Positions 9,254-19,879 are shown, numbered from the stretch's first letter. The stretch is DNA of 64,000 nt from Bacteroidota bacterium (GCA_018818065.1 JAHISV010000005.1:1160527-1224526); one strand, 5' to 3'. Notes: generated by a model not told the origin, from the sequence alone. A program made the numbers and translations.

Positions 9254-9528
9254 TGGAACTTGGTAAGGTAATTGGTACAATTTGGGCGACACGTAAATAC
9301 GAATCTGTTAATGGATATAAAATGCAGTTTGTCCAACCAATGAATGCAAATTTGAAACCGCTTGGTGAGCCAATAATAGCGCTTGATACTATTGGGGCAG
9401 GTCCTGGTGAGATTATTTACTATATCACGGCTAGTGAAGCTGTTATTCCACTCGAAGTTGATATGGCTCCTGTTGATGCATCCATTGTTGGTATTGTTGA
9501 TTCAATAAATTCAGTGATCAACCAGTAG
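9253..9528 (+). CDS. Bacterial microcompartment vertex protein, EutN/CcmL family (second copy)
   Basis: A 91-residue paralogue of the preceding gene. It has the same order of motifs: ELGKVIGTIWATRKYESVNG, ALDTIGAGPGEIIYYITAS and the ending VDASIVGIVDSIN. The two differ at most positions, so the duplication is old, and a mixed pentamer or two vertex types are possible. It ends 12 bases before the sigma factor start, so the pair and the sigma gene are probably one transcript. Confidence 0.9.
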   Translation: MELGKVIGTIWATRKYESVNGYKMQFVQPMNANLKPLGEPIIALDTIGAGPGEIIYYITASEAVIPLEVDMAPVDASIVGIVDSINSVINQ

Positions 9529-9540
9529 GGAGGATGAAAA

Positions 9541-10395
9541 TTGAAAATTACCAAACAGTATACCAATCGGGAGAGTCAATCTCTGGATAAGTATTTGCAG
9601 GAGATCGGCAAGGTTGATCTTCTTACTCCAGATCAGGAAGTGGACTTAGCGATTAGAATCAAAAATAACGACCAGCTTGCATTGGAAGTTTTGGTTAAAG
9701 CTAATCTAAGGTTTGTCGTTAGCGTTGCCAAGCAATACCAAAACCAGGGACTATCGCTTGGAGATCTTATTAATGAAGGAAATCTTGGGCTAATTAAAGC
9801 GGCAAAACGTTTTGATGAGACAAGAGGATTTAAATTTATCTCTTATGCTGTTTGGTGGATAAGACAATCAATTTTGCAAGCACTTGCTGAACAATCCAGA
9901 ATAGTACGATTACCTTTGAACAGAGTTGGTGCTCTGAATAAAATAGGAAAAGCTTATAGTAATCTTGAGCAAGAGTTCGAAAGAGAACCAAGCGCAAATG
10001 AATTGGCTAGAGAACTCGATATGGATATTGATGAAGTATCTGATACACTTAGAATAGCAGGCAGACATGTTTCTATGGATGCTCCATTTTCATCAGGCGA
10101 GGAAAACCGATTGTTAGATGTGTTGTCCAATGAGTCTCATCCGGCACCGGATTTTTCACTAATGTCAGATTCACTCAGAAATGAAATTGAAAGAGCACTT
10201 TCAACATTGACAGAGCGGGAAGCTGAAGTGATTTTTTTATACTTCGGACTAAGCGAAGAGCACTCACTTACTTTAGAAGAAATTGGTGAAAAATTTAATC
10301 TTACGCGTGAGCGTGTAAGACAGATAAAAGAAAAAGCAATAAGAAGATTGCGTCATGCATCGAGAAGTAAAAACTTACGCACATACTTAGGCTAA
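9541..10395 (+). CDS. rpoD: Primary RNA polymerase sigma factor, short FCB type
   Basis: A 284-residue group 1-like sigma-70 without region 1.1 and without the non-conserved region, as in Bacteroidetes-type housekeeping sigma factors. Region 1.2 ([20 protein letters not shown]), 2.2-2.4 ([20 protein letters not shown], then AVWWIRQSI), region 3, and 4.2 ([19 protein letters not shown]) are complete. The start is TTG seven bases after GGGAGG; an ATG at 9534 is out of frame. Position behind two shell-protein genes is unusual for this gene. Confidence 0.93.
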   Translation: MKITKQYTNRESQSLDKYLQEIGKVDLLTPDQEVDLAIRIKNNDQLALEVLVKANLRFVVSVAKQYQNQGLSLGDLINEGNLGLIKAAKRFDETRGFKFISYAVWWIRQSILQALAEQSRIVRLPLNRVGALNKIGKAYSNLEQEFEREPSANELARELDMDIDEVSDTLRIAGRHVSMDAPFSSGEENRLLDVLSNESHPAPDFSLMSDSLRNEIERALSTLTEREAEVIFLYFGLSEEHSLTLEEIGEKFNLTRERVRQIKEKAIRRLRHASRSKNLRTYLG

Positions 10396-10401
10396 TTGTC
10401 C

Positions 10402-11109
10402 ATGTCATCATGGAAGCCCACAATAATTTTCCTTTGGGGAATAACCATTCTACTGATCGTCCCGGGTTGTTCTTCCTCATCTTATTCCAGTCGGTACAAA
10501 AAACCAGCTCAGGACAATAACGGCCAAAAACGAACAAAAGCAGTCAGATTTTCCTCTGATGATGATGAGATTCCAAAGGCAGAAAAGAAAGTAATTACAA
10601 CGTACGAAGACATTGGAGAAATTTCCGATGAAATCCTGGATGACCTGCCCGAAGAGGAATACCCCGTTGATATCTCATCTTTGATTCAAAAGCATGGTCG
10701 ATTAAAGGATTTAGGTGACGCTCTAACTGATCGGGAAAAAATTTTATTTGAGATAATAAGCTATATTGATACTCCATATAAGTACGGTGGAAATTCGAGA
10801 AAGGGTATTGACTGCTCGGCATTCACTCAAAATGTTTTTAGAAAAACGATAGCTACAGAAGTCCCAAGAACCGCAAGGGAACAGTATAAAATTGGGGATG
10901 CAATAAACGACACTTCTAATCTTAAATTCGGGGATCTTGTTTTTTTTAATACTTCACGTAAAGCATATCCGGGACACGTTGGCATTTATATAGGGGAGGA
11001 ACTGTTTGCTCATTCCAGCGGGGGGAAAGGAGTTACTATCACTTCGCTGGCAGACAAGTATTATTCTAAAAGATTTATTGGTGGGAAAAGAATTACGAAA
11101 ATCGAATAA
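10402..11109 (+). CDS. NlpC/P60 family cell-wall hydrolase, lipoprotein
   Basis: A 235-residue predicted outer-surface or periplasmic lipoprotein: a hydrophobic signal ends at VPGC. The region up to about residue 110 is acidic and variable. The C-terminal domain has the cysteine-peptidase triad of NlpC/P60 enzymes: Cys in GIDCSAF, His in GHVGIYIG and a third polar residue in FAHSS. Members cleave gamma-D-glutamyl-diaminopimelate bonds in peptidoglycan. A TTG at 10396 is in frame; I chose the ATG at 10402 because it gives a normal signal peptide. Confidence 0.9.
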   Translation: MSSWKPTIIFLWGITILLIVPGCSSSSYSSRYKKPAQDNNGQKRTKAVRFSSDDDEIPKAEKKVITTYEDIGEISDEILDDLPEEEYPVDISSLIQKHGRLKDLGDALTDREKILFEIISYIDTPYKYGGNSRKGIDCSAFTQNVFRKTIATEVPRTAREQYKIGDAINDTSNLKFGDLVFFNTSRKAYPGHVGIYIGEELFAHSSGGKGVTITSLADKYYSKRFIGGKRITKIE

Positions 11110-11177
11110 TAACATGCATTAAATAATAAATAATGGATTTCTAATCAGACAAAAAATTAAAGTAACGGGAGATTAAA

Positions 11178-12569
11178 ATGGATTACCGCGTAGAAAGTGA
11201 CAGTATGGGCGAAATTAAAGTCCCTTCAGATATGTATTACGGAGCACAAACAGCACGTTCATTGATGAATTTTAAAATTGGTACTGAGAAGATGCCTCCG
11301 GAGTTAATTAGTGCCATGGGAGTATTAAAGAAAGCCGCAGCGTTGATTAACATGGAATTAGGCCTGCTGCCAAGTGAAAAAGCAGAGCTTATTGTGAAAG
11401 CTGCAGATGAAGTAATATCGGGGAAGCTAAATGATCATTTCCCATTGGTTGTTTGGCAGACGGGTTCCGGAACTCAAACTAATATGAATACTAATGAGGT
11501 TATATCAAACCGAGCTATTGAAATGGCAGGTGGTGTAATGGGTAGTAAAAAACCAGTTCACCCAAACGATGATGTTAATAAGGCTCAATCATCTAATGAT
11601 ACATTCCCGACAGCCATGCATATAGCCGCAGTTGAGCAGATTAACAAATTATTAATACCAAAGCTTACTAAACTTAGAGATGCTCTTCAGGTTAAGTCTG
11701 ATGAGTTCAAAGACATTATTAAAATTGGACGTACTCACTTAATGGATGCTGTACCATTAACATTGGGGCAGGAGTTCAGCGCCTATGTTCAGCAGCTTAC
11801 TTATGGTCTTGATAGAATAAACGGATGCCTTCCAAGGTTATCAGAATTAGCCCTGGGCGGAACTGCCGTAGGTACTGGTCTTAATACTCATGTAGATTTT
11901 GCTGTAAAATCTGCTGCTAAAATTAGTGAACTAACAGGTCTTAAATTTACTACGGCCCCAAACAAATTCGAAGCGCTGGCTGCACACGACGCTATAGTTG
12001 AGGCAAGCGGTGTGATGAAAACTTTAGCTTGTTCATTAATGAAAATTGCAAGCGATATTCGTTTATTAGGTTCCGGACCACGTTGTGGAATTGGTGAAAT
12101 AGCATTGCCGGCAAATGAGCCAGGCAGCTCAATTATGCCAGGGAAGGTTAACCCAACCCAACCAGAAGCTATGACGATGGTTTGTGCTCAGGTTATGGGT
12201 AATGATGTTGCAATAAACATTGGCGGTGCAACAGGTCATTTTGAACTGAACGTTTTTAAACCTGTTATGATTTTCAATCTTCTTCAATCAATTCGTTTGT
12301 TGGGTGATGCTTGTGAATCATTCACCGATAATTGTGTGGTTGGAATTACTGCAAATAAAGAAAATATTGAAAACTTCCTGCAAAACTCTTTGATGCTTGT
12401 TACAGCCCTGAATCCTCACATAGGGTATGATAATGCCGCGAAAGTTGCCAAGACAGCTTTTGAAAACAATTCTACTTTAAAGGCTACTGCAATTGAGCTT
12501 GGATTCCTGACCGCAGAAAAATTTGATGAATTTGTAAGACCGGAAAACATGATTGGTCCAAAAAAATAA
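11178..12569 (+). CDS. fumC: Class II fumarate hydratase
   Basis: Interconverts fumarate and malate in the TCA cycle; iron-independent class. The 463-residue protein has the opening [20 protein letters not shown], the substrate segments [14 protein letters not shown] and [16 protein letters not shown], and the superfamily signature [15 protein letters not shown] with its catalytic serine. The ATG follows a GGGAG site. It has its own terminator. Confidence 0.97.
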   Translation: MDYRVESDSMGEIKVPSDMYYGAQTARSLMNFKIGTEKMPPELISAMGVLKKAAALINMELGLLPSEKAELIVKAADEVISGKLNDHFPLVVWQTGSGTQTNMNTNEVISNRAIEMAGGVMGSKKPVHPNDDVNKAQSSNDTFPTAMHIAAVEQINKLLIPKLTKLRDALQVKSDEFKDIIKIGRTHLMDAVPLTLGQEFSAYVQQLTYGLDRINGCLPRLSELALGGTAVGTGLNTHVDFAVKSAAKISELTGLKFTTAPNKFEALAAHDAIVEASGVMKTLACSLMKIASDIRLLGSGPRCGIGEIALPANEPGSSIMPGKVNPTQPEAMTMVCAQVMGNDVAINIGGATGHFELNVFKPVMIFNLLQSIRLLGDACESFTDNCVVGITANKENIENFLQNSLMLVTALNPHIGYDNAAKVAKTAFENNSTLKATAIELGFLTAEKFDEFVRPENMIGPKK

Positions 12570-12595
12570 TTTGTAACAATTTTACATACTTTTTG

Positions 12596-12623
12596 ATGCC
12601 GGTTTATAGCCGGCATTTTTTTT
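12596..12623 (+). terminator. Rho-independent terminator after fumC
   Basis: A 7-bp stem ATGCCGG / CCGGCAT around the loop TTTATAG is followed by eight Ts. Confidence 0.9.
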
Positions 12624-12711
12624 GGCTTGTTCTTTTAATCCTAACTATCTGTGGAACTTATAAGTAGAATTAAACATTTATTATATGAACAATCAATTAA
12701 TCGGAGGAAAC

Positions 12712-12948
12712 ATGGCTGATCCAAAAATAGCTCAAAAATCACCATATGTGATGACTGTTGCACCTGGCAAATACTATTGGTGTGCATGTGGTCAATCTTC
12801 AAAACAACCTTACTGCGATGGCTCGCATAAGTGCACAGAGTTTTCACCATTGATGGAAGAAGTCACAGAGGAAAAGAAAGTTGCCTGGTGTGGTTGTAAG
12901 CACAGTGCAAATAAACCTTTCTGCGATGGAACACATTCTAAATTATAA
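12712..12948 (+). CDS. Two-domain CDGSH iron-sulfur protein
   Basis: A 78-residue protein with two CDGSH-type [2Fe-2S] sites, each with three Cys and one His: CACGQSSKQPYCDGSH and CGCKHSANKPFCDGTH. This is the small tandem bacterial form related to human Miner2/CISD3. Likely roles are electron transfer or cluster transfer; nothing here names a partner. The start is the ATG at 12712, four bases after TCGGAGG; an upstream in-frame ATG at 12685 would put that ribosome site inside the gene. Confidence 0.9.
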   Translation: MADPKIAQKSPYVMTVAPGKYYWCACGQSSKQPYCDGSHKCTEFSPLMEEVTEEKKVAWCGCKHSANKPFCDGTHSKL

Positions 12949-13087
12949 CTAGTCGGACTCATTCCCTCTTTTAAATATCTATGATTTATTCTTTGGAAAA
13001 TAAAGCGCTGGGTGGTAACTTTTGTTCTAGAGTTCTCAGCGTTTTGTCTAAGAGACCACAATTACTCAAAAAAAAGAATAAATTAAT

Positions 13088-13756
13088 ATGGAAATCATTA
13101 AAGGCCTATTCCCGCTTCTTTTTGCCAGCTTCAGTCTCTTGTTTGTCATTAACATTGTTATTTTTAGCAATTCCAGAAAAAAATATTCCGCTGTTATAAT
13201 ATTACTTAGCGGATTGTTTATCTCACAATTTTCAGAATTCCTCGTTTGTTTTTATCAATTTGATATAACTTTTTTGAAATTTCTGATGATTGTTGGAATC
13301 TGGATATTTCCAATCCTTTTAGTTTCGTTTGTTCTTCAAGTAATAGATGCCCCAAAGAAACTTATTCAGATCTTTTATGGATTGGTAATCATTATACTCT
13401 TAATGCTTATCGCCAATTATAGTGATATAAACTCATTATGTTCACTATTTCTCATGGAATTAAGATACCCATCGCAATGGTTATTCGGCTGGTTTGCTTT
13501 TCTATTTTTGATAATTTCGGGACTTAAACTTAATCAATCAATCAAGTCAATTGAAGATTCAATTGAGATAAAGAAACGCAGGTTTATTCTCTTCTCAATA
13601 CTCGGTTCATTATTTCTAACGGTTTTTATCGTTATTCTCATGCCGGGATCCGGTTTCTTTCTTGAGAGTATATTAGGTAAAACATCTGTTTTTATCACCA
13701 CCGCAATTTCCTATTATATTATTAGAGACAGATATCATAAAGAGGTAACCCAATAG
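13088..13756 (+). CDS. Multi-pass membrane protein, possible free-standing seven-helix sensor domain
   Basis: A 222-residue protein with about seven hydrophobic segments and short loops; only one longer basic loop (IEIKKRRF) precedes the last two helices. Its size and topology resemble the N-terminal seven-helix sensor regions found on some histidine kinases and cyclases, but no output domain follows. I do not recognise a family. It ends one base before the next gene, so the two are probably co-translated. Confidence 0.6.
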   Translation: MEIIKGLFPLLFASFSLLFVINIVIFSNSRKKYSAVIILLSGLFISQFSEFLVCFYQFDITFLKFLMIVGIWIFPILLVSFVLQVIDAPKKLIQIFYGLVIIILLMLIANYSDINSLCSLFLMELRYPSQWLFGWFAFLFLIISGLKLNQSIKSIEDSIEIKKRRFILFSILGSLFLTVFIVILMPGSGFFLESILGKTSVFITTAISYYIIRDRYHKEVTQ

Positions 13757-13757
13757 T

Positions 13758-14069
13758 ATGGAAAAGATAATAAACATATATCTGATTATAAGAAAAGGTA
13801 TCATCGAGGAACTAGCTGCAAAAGAGTATGAGTTGCAAGGCAGTGATGAAGAAAAAATATCTTACCTTGAATCTGTAGCCGAGACAGGATTAATTTCAGC
13901 TGAAAAATTTAACTCCCCTACAAATGAGAGTGGTGAAAAAATATCATATAAGATATTTCAAAAATTTGAAAAACAGGGAATTCACTTTAATCTATTTGAA
14001 GAAATATTTAGATATTACGACCTGGGGGATACTCCTCTCGTAGGCATTAACCCGGTAATCGAGGAATGA
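13758..14069 (+). CDS. Small hypothetical soluble protein
   Basis: A 103-residue acidic protein that I do not recognise. It has no signal peptide or hydrophobic helix. The N-terminal half looks helical (MEKIINIYLIIRKGIIEELA), and the middle holds a Ser/Asn-rich segment. It follows the seven-helix membrane protein by one base and may be its cytoplasmic partner. Confidence 0.6.
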   Translation: MEKIINIYLIIRKGIIEELAAKEYELQGSDEEKISYLESVAETGLISAEKFNSPTNESGEKISYKIFQKFEKQGIHFNLFEEIFRYYDLGDTPLVGINPVIEE

Positions 14070-14111
14070 AATTAATAAATCGAATAAAACTGTATTTATA
14101 AGGATGTTAAA

Positions 14112-16130
14112 ATGGTAAATAATGACAAATCAACAGTAACTGAAAGTATCAACACAATTCGTTTTTTATCAATTGATGGAGTCCAAAAAGCAAATTCAGG
14201 GCATCCTGGAATGCCGATGGGCTGTGCTCCGTTAGCGTACAGTTTGTACAAGAATGTCATGAATCATAATCCTGCAAATCCGTCATGGGTTAACCGGGAT
14301 AGATTTGTTTTGTCTGGTGGTCATGGAAGTATGCTTCTTTATAGTACTTTGCATTTGAGTGGATATGAAGTCTCTATGGATGATTTAAAGAACTTCAGAC
14401 AATGGGGCAGCAAAACTGCCGGTCATCCTGAATATGGCGAAGTCCCTGGAGTTGAAACTACAACTGGTCCGCTAGGGCAGGGATTTGCTAATGCCGTTGG
14501 TATGGCTACTGCATATTCATTTATAGCCGCAAAATTTAACAGGGACGACGCAAAAATTATTGACCATAACATTTATGTTGAAGCTGGTGATGGCGATATG
14601 ATGGAAGGTGTTTCGCATGAAGCTGCTTCTTTTGCCGGTCATAACAAACTGAGCAACCTGATTGTTTTTTATGATGACAATAATATTACTATAGATGGGA
14701 AAGTTTCTTTATCAATGTCAGAAGATGTAGGTAAACGATTTGAAGCCTATAAATGGTACGTTCAAACGGTGAATGATGTTAATGATCTTGATGAATTAAA
14801 TACAGCAATTGAAAATGCAAAGGCTGAAACTGAAAGACCGTCATTCATTATTACAAAAACTCACATTGGTTACGGAAGTCCTAACAAGCAGGATACATCA
14901 AGTGCGCATGGTTCACCGCTGGGTTACGATGAAATTAAATTGGTTAAAGAAAAGCTGGGATGTGAAAATTTTGAACCGTTTTTTGTAAGTGAAAATGTCT
15001 ATGCCCATTTCTCTGATATTCCTGCAAAAGGTAAGATGCTGGAAGAAAAATGGAATAAATTATTTGAAGATTACAAATCAAAGTACCCTAATGAGGCAAA
15101 ATTATTCGAAGATATAATGTCAGGGAATTTTGGAACTGAATGGATTGATAAACTGCCTAGCTATGAAAACTGGGGCGAGAAGGTGGCAACAAGAGCTACT
15201 TCTGGTTTTGTATTAAATGCAATTTGCAATTCCCTACCAACTCTTTTGGGCGGCTCAGCAGATATTGCTCCTTCCAATAATACATATTTGAAAGAACATG
15301 ATAAGTTTTCTCCGGCTAATTATGCAGGCAGAAATTTTCACTTTGGTATTCGTGAACATGCTATGGGAAGTATCCTAAATGGCATGGCATTATATGGCGG
15401 TCTAATTCCTTATGGTGGTACATTTATGATATTTTCAGAATATATGCGCCCGCCGATCAGACTTGCTTCCATTATGCATATTAGTCCGAAGTATGTTTTC
15501 ACTCATGATAGTATTGGACTTGGTGAGGATGGTCCCACGCATCAACCTGTGGAGCAATTAGCTGCTCTAAGAGCAATCCCCGAATTAATTGTTTTAAGAC
15601 CCGCGGATGCTAATGAAACTGTATATTCCTGGAAGGCAGCCATTCAGGAAAATAAAAGACCTGTTGTTTTAGCGCTAACCAGACAAAGTTTACCTGTAAT
15701 GGATAGAACAAAATATGCCGGTGCTGAAAATACTTTAAAAGGCGCTTATGTATTACGCGATTGTGGTGGCGACTCTGATATTATTTTAATGGCAAGCGGA
15801 TCTGAAGTTGAATTAATTCTAAATGCGGTTGAAGAGATTGAGGCAAAGGGAAATAAAGTAAGAGTTGTAAGTTTCCCAAGTTGGGAATTGTTCGAGCAAC
15901 AATCCGAGGATTATAAAGAAAGTGTACTTCCTAAAAAAGTTAAGAATAGACTTTCTGTTGAAGCAGGCATTGCACAGGGTTGGCAGAAGTATGTTGGTTC
16001 TTATGGTGATATTATTAGTCTTGAACATTTTGGTGCCTCGGCACCTGCTAACATACTGTTTGAAAAATTCGGTTTTACGGTTGATAATGTAGTTAAGACT
16101 GCAATTTCAATAATAGAACGAAATAAATAA
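14112..16130 (+). CDS. tkt: Transketolase
   Basis: Thiamine-diphosphate enzyme of the non-oxidative pentose phosphate pathway. The 672-residue protein has the full domain order: the TPP domain ([19 protein letters not shown]), the pyrimidine-binding domain ([18 protein letters not shown] and [18 protein letters not shown]) and the C-terminal domain. It starts with ATG after AAGGATG. It shares no obvious operon with its neighbours. Confidence 0.97.
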   Translation: MVNNDKSTVTESINTIRFLSIDGVQKANSGHPGMPMGCAPLAYSLYKNVMNHNPANPSWVNRDRFVLSGGHGSMLLYSTLHLSGYEVSMDDLKNFRQWGSKTAGHPEYGEVPGVETTTGPLGQGFANAVGMATAYSFIAAKFNRDDAKIIDHNIYVEAGDGDMMEGVSHEAASFAGHNKLSNLIVFYDDNNITIDGKVSLSMSEDVGKRFEAYKWYVQTVNDVNDLDELNTAIENAKAETERPSFIITKTHIGYGSPNKQDTSSAHGSPLGYDEIKLVKEKLGCENFEPFFVSENVYAHFSDIPAKGKMLEEKWNKLFEDYKSKYPNEAKLFEDIMSGNFGTEWIDKLPSYENWGEKVATRATSGFVLNAICNSLPTLLGGSADIAPSNNTYLKEHDKFSPANYAGRNFHFGIREHAMGSILNGMALYGGLIPYGGTFMIFSEYMRPPIRLASIMHISPKYVFTHDSIGLGEDGPTHQPVEQLAALRAIPELIVLRPADANETVYSWKAAIQENKRPVVLALTRQSLPVMDRTKYAGAENTLKGAYVLRDCGGDSDIILMASGSEVELILNAVEEIEAKGNKVRVVSFPSWELFEQQSEDYKESVLPKKVKNRLSVEAGIAQGWQKYVGSYGDIISLEHFGASAPANILFEKFGFTVDNVVKTAISIIERNK

Positions 16131-16154
16131 TTTACACATATTTCCGAGGGTATT

Positions 16155-17228
16155 ATGACGAGACAATTTCTTGGATTATTTGCACTTATATTGTTTTTCT
16201 CTTCATTCACTCTGGCCCAGGATGAGTTGAAAGATATTGCCGCTAAGATTGACAAGAATGATGTAAATCTTGGACATCAGTTGGATGTATTGGCAAAAAA
16301 AATTGATGATGTTCTCTGGTTCGAGCGTGTTGGTGATGTTGCATTTATTGATAAATGTTACATCTACGGACCCCCCAGATGGAAGGATGATGAAAAGGAC
16401 GCGCAAGGTTATGGTAATCCCTTAAAATTCTGGAGTTATGTATTCATACCAAAATGGATTGACCTGGATAAAAAATATCCTTTAATAGTATTCCCTCATG
16501 GTGGTGTCCACGCCGATTTTACGACGTACTACGCCCACATTATTCGAGAGATGGTTGCCCAGGGTTATATTGTAGTGGCGGCTGAGTACAGAGGCAGTAC
16601 AGGATACGGAAAAGACTACTATGAGAGAATCGACTACGGTGGTCTTGAAGTTGAAGATGTTTATGCAAGCAGAAACTGGATGATTGAAAACTATGACTTT
16701 GTCGATAAAGACAGAGTAGGTATTATGGGGTGGAGCCATGGTGGTTTAATTACTTTAATGAACATCTTTGACCACCCAAAAGATTTTCAGGTTGCCTTTG
16801 CGGGTGTTCCGGTTAGTGATATAATCGCTAGGATGGGTTACCAGACACAAAGTTATCGTGACCTTTATTCAGCTGATTATCATATAGGTCAAACTGCTTT
16901 TGAAAACGTTGATGAATATCGCAGGCGTTCACCGGCCTGGAATACTGCTAAATTTCAGAACACACCGCTTCTTATTCACACAAATACAAATGATGATGAT
17001 GTGAACGTGCTTGAAGTTGAACACTTGATAAAGTCACTTAAGGCTGATGGAAAAAAGTTCGAGTATGAAATATTCAAGGAAATGCCCGGCGGACATTCTT
17101 TCGATAGAATTGACACAAAAGCCGCAAAGGAAATAAGACTTAAAATCTGGAAGCATATGGCGAAGCAGTTAAATCCGCCAAAGCAATTCAATTCAGTGAA
17201 GGATATTCAAAAAGCTGCTTACAAGTAG
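16155..17228 (+). CDS. Secreted S9-type alpha/beta hydrolase (prolyl oligopeptidase-like)
   Basis: A 357-residue protein with a signal peptide ending near TLAQ. It carries only the hydrolase domain of the S9 family; the beta-propeller that normally precedes it is absent. The catalytic triad is visible as Ser in GWSHGG, Asp in the segment TNTNDDDVNVLEVE and His in GGHSFDR. Likely a periplasmic peptidase or esterase; the substrate cannot be read from the sequence. Confidence 0.85.
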   Translation: MTRQFLGLFALILFFSSFTLAQDELKDIAAKIDKNDVNLGHQLDVLAKKIDDVLWFERVGDVAFIDKCYIYGPPRWKDDEKDAQGYGNPLKFWSYVFIPKWIDLDKKYPLIVFPHGGVHADFTTYYAHIIREMVAQGYIVVAAEYRGSTGYGKDYYERIDYGGLEVEDVYASRNWMIENYDFVDKDRVGIMGWSHGGLITLMNIFDHPKDFQVAFAGVPVSDIIARMGYQTQSYRDLYSADYHIGQTAFENVDEYRRRSPAWNTAKFQNTPLLIHTNTNDDDVNVLEVEHLIKSLKADGKKFEYEIFKEMPGGHSFDRIDTKAAKEIRLKIWKHMAKQLNPPKQFNSVKDIQKAAYK

Positions 17229-17236
17229 AAAGTTTA

Positions 17237-17263
17237 AGCCACTGCAAACCAGTGGCTTTTTTT
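17237..17263 (+). terminator. Rho-independent terminator between convergent genes
   Basis: An 8-bp stem AGCCACTG / CAGTGGCT with loop CAAAC runs into seven Ts. It serves the S9 hydrolase gene; the T-tract overlaps the end of the convergent yqaA-like gene. Confidence 0.88.
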
Positions 17264-17879
17264 ATAACAAATATTTAATAAGTACAAATCCGCCAATCAG
17301 TAAGACCGTAAACCCAATAGCCACCCAATTAAAATACTTGTCAATAAATCCTTTTATCTGTTCTCCGTATTTCCAAATCAAAGCAGCTACCAAAAAGAAT
17401 CTGCCGGCTCTGCCAATTATTGATGCAATAACAAACATGAAAATATTTATATCAAAAGCGCCGCTGGATATTGTAAATACCTTGTAGGGTATAGGCGTAA
17501 ATCCGGCTGTGAATACTATCCAGAAATCCCATTCTTCATAAAGTATTTTTACATTATTAAAAATCTCCTGAGTAAAACCAGGAATGGAATCAAAAAAGAA
17601 CATTGCGAAGTTAGAAAACGTACCTGGCTCACTCCACCACAAATAGTAGCCGATTGCATATCCAAGCAATGCACCGAAAATCGAACCTACTGTACAATTA
17701 AGAGCAAAACGAAAGGCTTTTTTTTGTGCACCAAGAACCAATGCAATTAGTAACGCATCAGGCGGAATAGGGAAAAATGAAGCCTCAGCAAATGAGAGAG
17801 CAAAAAGAGCAATAGGACCGTAGGGAGTGTCAGCCCAGTGAAGCATCCACTCGTAGATAGTTTTCAATTTTTTCAGCAT
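17262..17879 (-). CDS. YqaA/DedA-family membrane protein
   Basis: A 205-residue protein of the SNARE-associated (DedA/YqaA) superfamily, whose members are linked to lipid carrier flipping and envelope homeostasis. Seen here: the early segment PYGPIALFALSFAEASFFPI, then PPDALLIAL, a central glycine-rich segment, GFTPIPYKVFTISSGAF with the charged re-entrant region, and a C-terminal membrane helix. It is encoded opposite to its neighbours as a single gene. Confidence 0.85.
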   Translation of the reverse strand: MLKKLKTIYEWMLHWADTPYGPIALFALSFAEASFFPIPPDALLIALVLGAQKKAFRFALNCTVGSIFGALLGYAIGYYLWWSEPGTFSNFAMFFFDSIPGFTQEIFNNVKILYEEWDFWIVFTAGFTPIPYKVFTISSGAFDINIFMFVIASIIGRAGRFFLVAALIWKYGEQIKGFIDKYFNWVAIGFTVLLIGGFVLIKYLL

Positions 17880-18024
17880 GGGAGCTCAATTTAATTTAAG
17901 AAAGTATATTTAACCACTGTAAACATACATTAGTGTCATGAAATTTGAAATAGAATAATATGATCTTTTTATTGCATCTTGATGCTGGCTCTATTAAATT
18001 ATGCTCACATTTGAGGAGAGGAAT

Positions 18025-19848
18025 ATGCCAGTACTAAAAAACATCAATACCTTAGCAGACATATTTGTTGCAACAACACAGGACTTCGGTAAAGGCTTAG
18101 AGCGTCCGGTTTTTAAACACAAAGTCGATGGTCAGTATGTAGGAATTTCATATGATACATTTTTTACTGAAACTGAAAACCTGGCAATGGGTTTGGCAGC
18201 AATGGGTGTAAAACGTGATGACAAGGTCGCGATGATCTCAGAAAACAGACCCAAGTGGGCCTATTCAGATTTTGCTATCATTTCTTTAGGGGCTATTAAC
18301 GTGCCGCTTTATCCTATTTCCACTTCTGAAAACATTGAATTTATTTTAAATAACTCGGAAGCCGTAGCAATTATAGTATCAAATAAATTTCACTTGAATA
18401 AAGTTCTCAAGATCAGGGAGAAGTGTAAGTATCTGAAGTTTATTATTGTAATGAATGATGCGGACAAAACAGAAGATAAAATGGTTTATGCGTTTCACGA
18501 AATTCAAAACAAAGGAAAAGAATTCAAATCAGATAATCCAAAATACTTGTTTGATAGTATTGGGCTTGTTAAACCAAATGATCTGGCAACCATAATTTAT
18601 ACCTCGGGTACAACTGGTGTGCCCAAGGGTGTAATGCTTACACACAACAATATTCTTTCTAACGTAAAAGCGGCACATGAAGTTTTTGTGATTGACCACA
18701 ATGATATTTTCCTTTCCTTCCTTCCTTTATGTCATATTTTTGAAAGGATGGTTGGTTATTACACATGCCTCTCAGGCGGCGGTATGCTATGCTTTGCTGA
18801 AGGTATTGAAAAACTTTCAATAAACATGATGGAGATAAAGCCCACACTGATGGCGGCTGTACCCAGACTATTTGAGAGGATGTATTCGAAAATCAGGAAA
18901 AATGTTGAATCACAATCTGAGAAGAAAAGAAAAATCTTTGATTGGGCTATATCCGTTGGACAGCAATATTCCGTGGCTAAAAAATCTTCCGAATCAATTC
19001 CTGTCGGATTAAATTTAAAAAACAAACTAGCCGATAAACTGGTTTTCGGTAAGTTAAGACAAAAAACTGGTGGTAAACTAAGGTTCTTCATTTCCGGTGG
19101 TGCAGCGTTATCAAGAGAATTAGGTGAGTTTTTCGATGCTGCCGGTATGCTGGTAATTGAAGGATACGGACTTACAGAATCTTCGCCTGTAATTACTTGT
19201 AACAGGTTAAATGATTATAAATTTGGTTCAGTTGGTAAAACTTTCCCTGGTGTTGAGATAAAAATTGCTAAGGATGGTGAAATTCTTGCTTATGGACCTA
19301 ATATAATGCCGGGATATTTTAAGAATAAAAAAGAAACTGAAGAGACACTTAAGGATGGTTGGCTGCACACTGGTGATATAGGTGTGTTTGACGCTGAGGG
19401 TTTTCTTATCATCACTGATAGAAAAAAACATTTATTTAAAACTTCAGGCGGAAAATATATTGCTCCAACCCCAATAGAAAACATGTTCCTTGCAAGTAAG
19501 TATATTGAACAATTTATTCTAATTGGTGATAGAAGGATGTTTGTAACTGCACTTATTGTTCCTGATTTTGAAGCACTTGCCGAATATGCTGATGCGCATC
19601 GTATACCTTATTCTGATCCAAAAGAACTAACTCAATTAAAACAAATTTACGAACTTCTTGAAAAAGATCTTGCGCAATTCCAGGGAAGACTCGCGAATTT
19701 CGAAAGAGTCAGGAAGTTTACTATCCTTGAAAATCAATTCAGCATTGAATCTGGCGAAATGACCCCATCTCTCAAACTTAAGAGAAAGGTTATTGAAGAA
19801 AGATATGATCACCTTATCGAGGATATGTATAAGGCATTAGATAAATAA
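18025..19848 (+). CDS. Long-chain fatty acid-CoA ligase (AMP-forming)
   Basis: Activates a carboxylate, probably a fatty acid, to its acyl-CoA. The 607-residue protein has the A3 motif YTSGTTGVPKGVMLTH, GYGLTESSPVIT (A5), GWLHTGDIG (A7) and ITDRKKHLFKTSGGKYIAP near the lysine of the A10 region. Residue spacing fits the FadD/FAA subgroup. I chose ATG 18025, six bases after GAGGAGAGG, not the in-frame ATG at 18001 that lies before this ribosome site. Confidence 0.92.
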   Translation: MPVLKNINTLADIFVATTQDFGKGLERPVFKHKVDGQYVGISYDTFFTETENLAMGLAAMGVKRDDKVAMISENRPKWAYSDFAIISLGAINVPLYPISTSENIEFILNNSEAVAIIVSNKFHLNKVLKIREKCKYLKFIIVMNDADKTEDKMVYAFHEIQNKGKEFKSDNPKYLFDSIGLVKPNDLATIIYTSGTTGVPKGVMLTHNNILSNVKAAHEVFVIDHNDIFLSFLPLCHIFERMVGYYTCLSGGGMLCFAEGIEKLSINMMEIKPTLMAAVPRLFERMYSKIRKNVESQSEKKRKIFDWAISVGQQYSVAKKSSESIPVGLNLKNKLADKLVFGKLRQKTGGKLRFFISGGAALSRELGEFFDAAGMLVIEGYGLTESSPVITCNRLNDYKFGSVGKTFPGVEIKIAKDGEILAYGPNIMPGYFKNKKETEETLKDGWLHTGDIGVFDAEGFLIITDRKKHLFKTSGGKYIAPTPIENMFLASKYIEQFILIGDRRMFVTALIVPDFEALAEYADAHRIPYSDPKELTQLKQIYELLEKDLAQFQGRLANFERVRKFTILENQFSIESGEMTPSLKLKRKVIEERYDHLIEDMYKALDK

Positions 19849-19855
19849 TAGAATT

Positions 19856-19879
19856 CCGGGGTTAAATCCCCGGGTTTTT
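19856..19879 (+). terminator. Rho-independent terminator after the acyl-CoA ligase gene
   Basis: A 6-bp GC stem CCGGGG / CCCCGG with loop TTAAAT is followed by G and five Ts. Confidence 0.85.

Noticed and set aside
12981..13199. Open frame of 72 codons upstream of the seven-helix gene
   Set aside because: It overlaps the start of the membrane-protein gene in another frame, has no ribosome site and no familiar motif.
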